Shown in pieces: positions 59,032 to 64,000 of a stretch of DNA of 64,000 nt. The notes under the pieces were generated by a model. It saw nothing but the letters and a program-made list of their open reading frames with translations. It made no database searches and had not been told where the DNA came from. The stretch's first letter is position 1. Each line of letters starts with the position of its first letter. The DNA is from Parcubacteria bacterium C7867-004 (lineage in GTDB: Bacteria > Patescibacteria > Paceibacteria > UBA9973 > UBA2103), in contig LFCN01000006.1 of assembly GCA_001189075.1 (NCBI GenBank), positions 558,001 through 622,000 of the forward strand, read 5' to 3'. Made by a program: the position numbers and the translations under genes.

Positions 59032-59060
59032 ACAATACACGACGCAACCCTGTTTGTCAA
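59032..59060 (-). promoter_or_regulatory. Promoter of the candidate ncRNA
   Basis: Minus strand TTGACA (59060-59055), 17 bases, TATTGT (59037-59032). Confidence 0.7.
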
Positions 59061-59512
59061 TGGCGCTGGGGATAGCGTATGACGAGCTATCATCTAAGGT
59101 AATGCGCCTTACGCCAGCACTCCGCCGCTTTCTTCGCTACGCGGTAGTCGGGGTTTCGACGCTGGCGTTCGATCTGGTACTCCTCTATCTGATAACGGAG
59201 TATGCCGGGGTTCCCTATTACATAGCCACCCCGCTCGCCTTCCTGGTAGCCGTCTCGATCAATTACCTGATTTCGAGGCGACATGTCTTTCATGGCACCG
59301 AGCGTACGGTCCACCACGGATACGCGTACTTCATCAGCATCGCGCTCGCCGGCGCATTCGTGACGACCATGGGTGTTGCGTTCTTCGTGCAAGCGCTAGG
59401 CTTCTATTATCTGTTCGCCCGCGTGCTTATCGCAGGCCTGGTCGGCATCGCCAATTACCTCCTCAATCTCCATTTCAACTTCAGAGTTGTTGGTCACCAT
59501 CCCGGAACATGA
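59060..59512 (+). CDS. GtrA-family membrane protein
   Basis: 150 residues with four TM helices. The family start MRLTPALRRFLRYAVVGVST is at residue 15, so the true start may be ATG 59102 rather than 59060. Later motifs LVAVSINYLISRRHVF and IANYLLNLHFNFR are typical. GtrA-like proteins are thought to flip polyprenyl-linked sugars across the membrane for wall or O-antigen glycosylation. Only 17 bases separate it from the DUF475 gene, and a TAGAAT box lies in that gap, so the next gene has its own transcript. Confidence 0.85.
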   Translation: MALGIAYDELSSKVMRLTPALRRFLRYAVVGVSTLAFDLVLLYLITEYAGVPYYIATPLAFLVAVSINYLISRRHVFHGTERTVHHGYAYFISIALAGAFVTTMGVAFFVQALGFYYLFARVLIAGLVGIANYLLNLHFNFRVVGHHPGT

Positions 59513-59529
59513 AATGCTAGAATGTTCGG

Positions 59530-60531
59530 ATGAAATTCTTCTTGCTTCCGACCGTCGTTTCCGTACTCATCCTCGCCGCAATCCTCTACACGCTCGGATG
59601 GGCCGCATTCGTGACAGCAGCATTGCTCGTGGTGCTTGAAGTCACGCTCTCCTTTGATAACGCGGTCGTGAACGCGCGGGTGCTCACGAACATGACTCAC
59701 GTTTGGCGTAACCGATTCCTCACTTGGGGCATGCTCATCGCGGTCGTAGGCACCCGTCTCATCCTCCCGATACTCATCGTCTCGGCGAGCGTGCTCCTCT
59801 CCCCGCTCGCGGTTGCGAAACTCGCCGCATTCGCTCCAGAAGAATATGCGCACCTGCTCGAGGGCGCCCGCTATGGCATCTATGCGTTCGGCGGCGCGTT
59901 TCTCCTCATGGTCTCGCTCAAGTACTTCCTTGATGACAACAAGGACATCCACTGGATAAAGGTTATCGAGCGGCACATCTCGCGCTGGGGCCGCATCGAA
60001 GCGATTGAGATTGCTATAGCGCTCGCCTTCCTCAGCGGCATCTCGTTCCTCGTGCCGGATATCGCGCAGGCAACCGTGCTCGTTGCCGGTATCATCGGTA
60101 TCGTTCTCTTCATACTTATGCAGGGACTTGCAAGCTCCTTCTCGATAGAGACTGACAATGCGACTGCAGTTGCAGCGCAGTCGGGGCTCGCGCTCTTCAT
60201 CTACCTCAACGTCCTTGATTCCGCGTTCTCGCTCGATAGCGTGGTCGGTGCCTTCGCGTTGACCACGTCGATCCCGATCATCGTTGCAGGTCTCGGCATC
60301 GGCGCCTGGTTCGTCCGGTCTCTCACAATCTACCTCGTCGAGAAGAAGACTCTTGATTCGCTCACCTATCTCGAGCACGGCGCGCACTGGGCAATCTTCG
60401 GTCTCGCCATTTCCATGTTTGCGGATCTTCTATTCCATGTGCCTGAAGTGATAACCGGCCTCATCGGGCTCGCGTTCGTGCTTGCCGCGTACGCATCGTC
60501 GATACTGTCCCGGAAAAAAATTGCGGCGTAA
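59530..60531 (+). CDS. DUF475 / TerC-like integral membrane protein
   Basis: 333 residues with nine or so TM helices. LVVLEVTLSFDNAVVNARVL carries the SFDNA motif, and YLNVLDSAFSLDSVVGAF repeats an acidic motif in the second half, as in the TerC/Alx superfamily, whose members export manganese or calcium. An acidic loop DDNKDIHWIKVIERH divides the halves. TAGAAT ends six bases before ATG. It is probably a metal exporter, by family only. Confidence 0.85.
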   Translation: MKFFLLPTVVSVLILAAILYTLGWAAFVTAALLVVLEVTLSFDNAVVNARVLTNMTHVWRNRFLTWGMLIAVVGTRLILPILIVSASVLLSPLAVAKLAAFAPEEYAHLLEGARYGIYAFGGAFLLMVSLKYFLDDNKDIHWIKVIERHISRWGRIEAIEIAIALAFLSGISFLVPDIAQATVLVAGIIGIVLFILMQGLASSFSIETDNATAVAAQSGLALFIYLNVLDSAFSLDSVVGAFALTTSIPIIVAGLGIGAWFVRSLTIYLVEKKTLDSLTYLEHGAHWAIFGLAISMFADLLFHVPEVITGLIGLAFVLAAYASSILSRKKIAA

Positions 60532-60573
60532 GAAACCTCAGACCAGAATCGGTTGTTGTCTTAGACGAATACC

Positions 60574-61323
60574 ATGACCCCACGAGCCGTCTTGTTTGAC
60601 CTCGATGAAACGCTTGCCGAAAGCAAGCAGCCTATAACTGACTCGATGGCGAATCTTCTCGTTCGCTTGCTCGACGCGACGAATGTCGCGGTTACCTCGG
60701 GCCAGAAATACGAGCTCGTGCATGCGCATACCGCAGGCCGGTTGCCCAGTCACGCCAATCTCGAACGACTGCATCTTCTCCCTAACTGCGGTGCGGGATT
60801 GTTCCTGTATACGGACGGTAGTTGGTCTGCAGGATACAAGAATGACTTTAGTGAGGAGGAATTCGATTCGATCAAAGCCATAATAGAAGCGGCGATGGAT
60901 GAGACCGGCATTATCGACCGACATTCTCCATCATATGGCGACCGCATCGAGCATCGCGGGCCGTCAGTAGCACTTTCTGCACTCGGACAGACTGCTCCAC
61001 TTGAAGAGAAGCTCGCATGGGATCCTTCGCACGAGAAACGTTCCCTTCTTCGTGAGGCAATTGCCGCGAAGCTTGAAGGCTTCGACGTACGAACGGGAGG
61101 CTCGACCTCTTTCGACGTTACTCGACCCGGTATCGATAAAGCATATGGCGTTCGAAAACTTTCCGAGCATCTTTCGATACCAATCTCTGACATGCTCTAC
61201 ATAGGCGACGCGCTCTTCCCGGGTGGCAACGACGAGGTCGTAAAGACGACCGGTATCGAGACGAGGGCGACGAGCGGACCCTTCGAGACCGCCCGCATCA
61301 TCGAAGAACTCCTCGAGCGATAA
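60574..61323 (+). CDS. HAD-superfamily hydrolase (Cof/phosphomannomutase-like type IIB)
   Basis: 249 residues. Motif I AVLFDLDETLAES (nucleophile and acid Asp), motif II VAVTSGQKYELV, and motif III/IV IDKAYGVRKLSEHLSI with YIGDALFPGGNDEVV. The cap insertion (about 85-185) is of the C2 type. Eukaryotic-type phosphomannomutases share this layout, and FPGGND strengthens that comparison, but the mutase substrate loop is not certain. It may act on sugar phosphates. Confidence 0.85.
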   Translation: MTPRAVLFDLDETLAESKQPITDSMANLLVRLLDATNVAVTSGQKYELVHAHTAGRLPSHANLERLHLLPNCGAGLFLYTDGSWSAGYKNDFSEEEFDSIKAIIEAAMDETGIIDRHSPSYGDRIEHRGPSVALSALGQTAPLEEKLAWDPSHEKRSLLREAIAAKLEGFDVRTGGSTSFDVTRPGIDKAYGVRKLSEHLSIPISDMLYIGDALFPGGNDEVVKTTGIETRATSGPFETARIIEELLER

Positions 61324-61347
61324 CCGCGGCGCGGTATACTGCTTGGA

Positions 61348-63006
61348 ATGAGTGACACCCAGCTGTTCGATCGCATCAAGGCGACCGTGAAGGGCGAGGT
61401 CGTGAACGATGACGCCTCCCGTAAATTGTTCTCGCGCGACACGAGCGTGTTCTCGCGCACGCCTTCTATCGTGGTCTATCCGAAAGACGCAGACGACGTT
61501 GCTTCATTAGTTCGCACTATGAATGGCGCGCGCAAAGAAGGCATTCCGGGATCCGTAACCGCGCGCTCGGCGGGAACTGACATGTCCGGCGGTCCGCTCA
61601 CCGACTCGGTGGTAGCCGTGTTCACGAAATATATGAACACGGTCGAAGAAGTCGGCGACGGATACGCGGTAACCGAGCCAGGGGCGTTCTATCGCGACTT
61701 CGAGAAAGCAACGCTCGCTCGTGGCCGCCAGCTCATGCCCTCCTACCCCGCGTCCCGCGAAATAGCCGCGATGGGAGGCATCGTGAATAACGATTCGGGC
61801 GGTGAACGCACACTGGAGTACGGCAAAACCCGCGATTATATCGAAGAAATCGATGTCGTGCTTTCCGATGGGACGAAGACCACATTCAAGGAGCTTTCTC
61901 CCGAAGAAGTAGCGCGCAAGACGCAGCTCGAGACGCTCGAAGGACGCATCTATCGTGACATGAAGAAGCTGCTCGAGGATAACAAGCAGATGATCACAGA
62001 CGCGAAGCCGAAGGTCTCCAAGAACTCGGCCGGATATGCGCTCTGGGACGTTATAGATGAGAAGACCGGGAAGATGAATCTTGCGAAGCTTATCTGCGGC
62101 GCGCAGGGCACCCTCGCACTTACGACGAAGTTCAAACTCCGCCTCGTGCGCGAGCAGGGATACCGCGCGATGCTCATCGTCTTCCTGTCGGATATCAATG
62201 TCCTCCCGGAGATCGTACGGAAAGTGCTTCCCTACAACCCCGAGTCATTCGAGTCGTACGACGACAACACCTTCAAGCTCGCCATAAAGTTCCTGCCGCA
62301 GATGCTTTCCCAGATGGGACTCGCTCGCGCAACCCGCCTCGGCTTCTCGTTCCTTCCGGAACTCGGGCTTGCTATCCGAGGTGGCGTACCGAAGTTAGTT
62401 CTCATGGCGGAGTTCTCCGAGGACACGCATCAGGAGGCGCTCTTCAAGGCGGGACAAGCGAGGGCAGCGCTCGCGCCTCTGGGGCTCCCGATGCGCATCG
62501 CACGAGATGAACGCGCCGCCGAGAAATACTGGATCGTGCGCCGCGAGAGCTTCGCGCTTCTCCGGAAGAACTCGCATGGCCTCTATGCCGCTCCCTTTAT
62601 CGACGACTTCGTGGTTCCTACGGATACCTATCCGAAGTTCCTTCCCGAACTGAACGCGCTTCTTGCCGAGTACAAGCTCCTCTACACCATCGCGGGACAT
62701 ATCGGGAACGGGAATTTCCATATCATCCCGCTCATGGACCTCAACGACCCTAAGGTACGCGGCGTCATTCTCGAGCTCGCACCGCGTGTATACGACCTCG
62801 TCATCAAATATGGTGGCACCACTACCGGCGAGCACAACGACGGCATCATCCGTACGCCGTACCTAGGCCAGCTCTTCGGGGACAAGATGGTAGCGCTCTT
62901 CGCGGAGACCAAGCGCATCTTCGACCCGCTCAATATCTTCAACCCCGGGAAAAAAGTGGGCGGCACCTTCGCCGACATTGAGCGCGACATGCTCAAGAGC
63001 ATCTGA
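61348..63006 (+). CDS. FAD-linked oxidase / dehydrogenase (GlcD-like)
   Basis: 552 residues. PCMH-type FAD domain (about 40-215): VVYPKDADDVASLVRTM, GSVTARSAGTDMSGGPL and ASREIAAMGGIVNNDSGGER. FAD-oxidase C domain (about 270-545) with YTIAGHIGNGNFHIIPLMD (His ligands) and TTTGEHNDGIIRTPYL, then RIFDPLNIFNPGKK, all family signatures of D-lactate/glycolate dehydrogenases. It lacks the C-terminal iron-sulfur domain of larger relatives. The electron acceptor is unknown. TATACT is seven bases before ATG. Confidence 0.93.
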   Translation: MSDTQLFDRIKATVKGEVVNDDASRKLFSRDTSVFSRTPSIVVYPKDADDVASLVRTMNGARKEGIPGSVTARSAGTDMSGGPLTDSVVAVFTKYMNTVEEVGDGYAVTEPGAFYRDFEKATLARGRQLMPSYPASREIAAMGGIVNNDSGGERTLEYGKTRDYIEEIDVVLSDGTKTTFKELSPEEVARKTQLETLEGRIYRDMKKLLEDNKQMITDAKPKVSKNSAGYALWDVIDEKTGKMNLAKLICGAQGTLALTTKFKLRLVREQGYRAMLIVFLSDINVLPEIVRKVLPYNPESFESYDDNTFKLAIKFLPQMLSQMGLARATRLGFSFLPELGLAIRGGVPKLVLMAEFSEDTHQEALFKAGQARAALAPLGLPMRIARDERAAEKYWIVRRESFALLRKNSHGLYAAPFIDDFVVPTDTYPKFLPELNALLAEYKLLYTIAGHIGNGNFHIIPLMDLNDPKVRGVILELAPRVYDLVIKYGGTTTGEHNDGIIRTPYLGQLFGDKMVALFAETKRIFDPLNIFNPGKKVGGTFADIERDMLKSI

Positions 63007-63064
63007 TTGACAGCTCGCGGACTTCGGCGCAGTGTGTCGGCAGGTGTTCATAGGAGAGCCAGTC

Positions 63065-63712
63065 ATGGCACCAAGATTACTCGTCTTCGCCGACGGAACC
63101 GAGACCGGAGGCGGCTCGGGCTTCGCCAATCTAGTCAGGCGCGCAAGATCTGGCAGCCTCGATGCCACTATCGTGGGGGTCGTTTCAAGCCATGAGAACG
63201 GTGGGGTCAGGGGCTACGCCGACGAATTCAACATTCCTTTCCGGCACATGCCGAAATGGGATCGAACCGAGGACGGCTATCGCTTCCTTGTGCGCTTCTT
63301 CAGCTCCGACTTCGTGGCGCTATCCGGATACACGAAACTTGCCCGCGGTCTCGACCCCCGCACAACGTTCAACATCCACCCAGGCCCTCTCCCGCAGTTC
63401 GGCGGCAAGGGCATGCACGGCGATCATGTGCACGAGGCAGTGCTCGCCGCCTACCAGCGCGGCGAGCTCACGCACACCGAGGTGTGCATGCACTTCGTGA
63501 CGGAGAAGTACGACGAAGGGCCGGTGTTCCTTAGGGTGCGGATCCCTATTCACGAGGACGACACCGTCGAAACGCTTCGTACTCGAGTTAACAGAGCCGA
63601 ACACGAGTGGCAACCAAAGTTCACGCGATTCGTCATGTTGGGTTTGATTGCCTGGGATGGCATAAACCCCAATACGCTCGTGGGTTCGCTCGAATTCAAG
63701 CTGGCGACGTAG
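63065..63712 (+). CDS. PurN-like formyltransferase (GART fold)
   Basis: 215 residues from ATG 63065, which follows GGAGAG by six bases. Formyltransferase core: LVFADGTETGGGSGFANLV (first loop, altered from the PurN GSGSN pattern), VALSGYTKLA, FNIHPGPLPQFGGKGMHG with the catalytic Asn and His, and HFVTEKYDEGPVFLRVRIPI with the family Asp/Glu region. With no purine genes nearby it is uncertain whether the substrate is GAR; sugar-nucleotide or tRNA substrates are other options. It has its own Shine-Dalgarno and terminator, like the cassette units. Confidence 0.8.
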   Translation: MAPRLLVFADGTETGGGSGFANLVRRARSGSLDATIVGVVSSHENGGVRGYADEFNIPFRHMPKWDRTEDGYRFLVRFFSSDFVALSGYTKLARGLDPRTTFNIHPGPLPQFGGKGMHGDHVHEAVLAAYQRGELTHTEVCMHFVTEKYDEGPVFLRVRIPIHEDDTVETLRTRVNRAEHEWQPKFTRFVMLGLIAWDGINPNTLVGSLEFKLAT

Positions 63713-63740
63713 GAAGCTCCACAGCTTCCTTTTTCTTTTA
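63711..63740 (+). terminator. Rho-independent terminator
   Basis: AGGAAGCT (63711-63718) pairs with AGCTTCCT (63723-63730); TTTTCTTTTA follows. Confidence 0.88.
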
Positions 63741-63762
63741 TAGGTCGTGATACAGTATCGCC

Positions 63763-64000
63763 ATGAACGAAGATTGCTCGGCGCACGAAGCACTGGTAAA
63801 GGAATTGAATGACCCGACTATGCGCGCCGACTACGCGCGGCCGTATGACGGCTACAAAGTCGGGCCGATTGCTGCCGTGCTCGGTTGGCTGCTCGTGACC
63901 TCCGGCACGATTGTGTACGGAAAGAAGCCCTCGTATGGGAAATTCAAAGCGGTAGAGGTTATTGCCCGTATCCCCTATCAGTCCTGGGAAGTCGCAACCT
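63763..64000 (+). CDS. Unknown protein, 3' end outside window
   Basis: ATG 63763 lies six bases after TACAGT (leaderless arrangement). The visible 79 residues have charged helices (AHEALVKELNDPTMRADY), a hydrophobic stretch AAVLGWLLVTSGTIVYG, then a basic loop and FKAVEVIARIPYQSWEVA, which may lead into a helical domain. Not enough is visible for a family. Confidence 0.55.
   Translation, partial: MNEDCSAHEALVKELNDPTMRADYARPYDGYKVGPIAAVLGWLLVTSGTIVYGKKPSYGKFKAVEVIARIPYQSWEVAT

Noticed and set aside
2..64000. Long antisense ORFs over real genes, such as 51889-53478 (529 codons), 1636-3219 (527 codons) and 48532-49455
   Set aside because: They mirror nrdA, the swivel genes and nrdB, have low-complexity Arg/Asp/Leu-rich products, and lack promoters or ribosome sites. 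GC-rich third positions keep the antisense frame open.
1..64000. CRISPR array or insertion sequence
   Set aside because: No regularly spaced direct repeats and no transposase motif were found; the only recombinase is the serine type at tRNA-Asn.

Overview
The window looks like part of a Patescibacteria (CPR, Parcubacteria-like, perhaps Kaiserbacteria) genome. This is inference. It rests on short intergenic gaps, many lineage-type small membrane proteins, PEP-utilising swivel-domain proteins, single-copy def-fmt, mreB, a divergent murA, class I nrdA/nrdB, a lone MazF/PemK-type toxin, and no biosynthetic operons in 64 kb. Most of the window is moderately GC-rich. One block (about 15.5-24 kb) is visibly AT-rich and foreign.

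Layout. 0-1.7 kb: the end of an unknown gene and two single-gene units (histidine phosphatase, small secreted protein). 1.7-8.9 kb: a tightly coupled four-gene operon with one ATP-grasp domain and five phosphohistidine swivel domains but no PEP/pyruvate barrel, the most unusual system here. 9-15.4 kb: a beta-barrel-like secreted protein, mreB, murA, a 630-base stretch of structured RNA, def-fmt, HPF and a glutaredoxin. 15.4-23.9 kb: tRNA-Asn with an integrated element (large serine recombinase, type III restriction-modification, excisionase-like HTH, a replication gene broken by an in-frame TAA, small genes). 24-33 kb: a 2702-residue Rhs/YD-repeat secreted protein with a candidate immunity protein. 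33-40.6 kb: small single-gene units, a beta-helix surface protein and two PEP-CTERM proteins of proteobacterial type. 40.7-48 kb: YggT, SET-domain methyltransferase, MASE1 hybrid kinase, VanY-type peptidase, GH18-like and 3D-domain secreted proteins. 48-53.5 kb: a GspE/PilB remnant, nrdB, VOC, Gmad2-like and nrdA. 53.7-64 kb: CPBP protease, two-component pair, MazF-like toxin, ABC-2 exporter, GtrA, DUF475/TerC-like protein, HAD phosphatase, FAD oxidase, formyltransferase and an incomplete gene.

Two expression styles are mixed. Core-type genes mostly have a -10 hexamer ending 6-9 bases before ATG and no Shine-Dalgarno, so their mRNAs are predicted to be leaderless. About ten interspersed genes instead have a leader with a clear Shine-Dalgarno; most also have a TTGACA-type promoter and many a strong hairpin-T terminator. 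Several of these have GC-rich codon choice and signal peptides or PEP-CTERM tails. They look like independent expression cassettes, possibly acquired. Several intergenic stretches carry candidate ncRNAs with their own promoters and terminators.

All functions come from motifs read by eye. No database search was possible.
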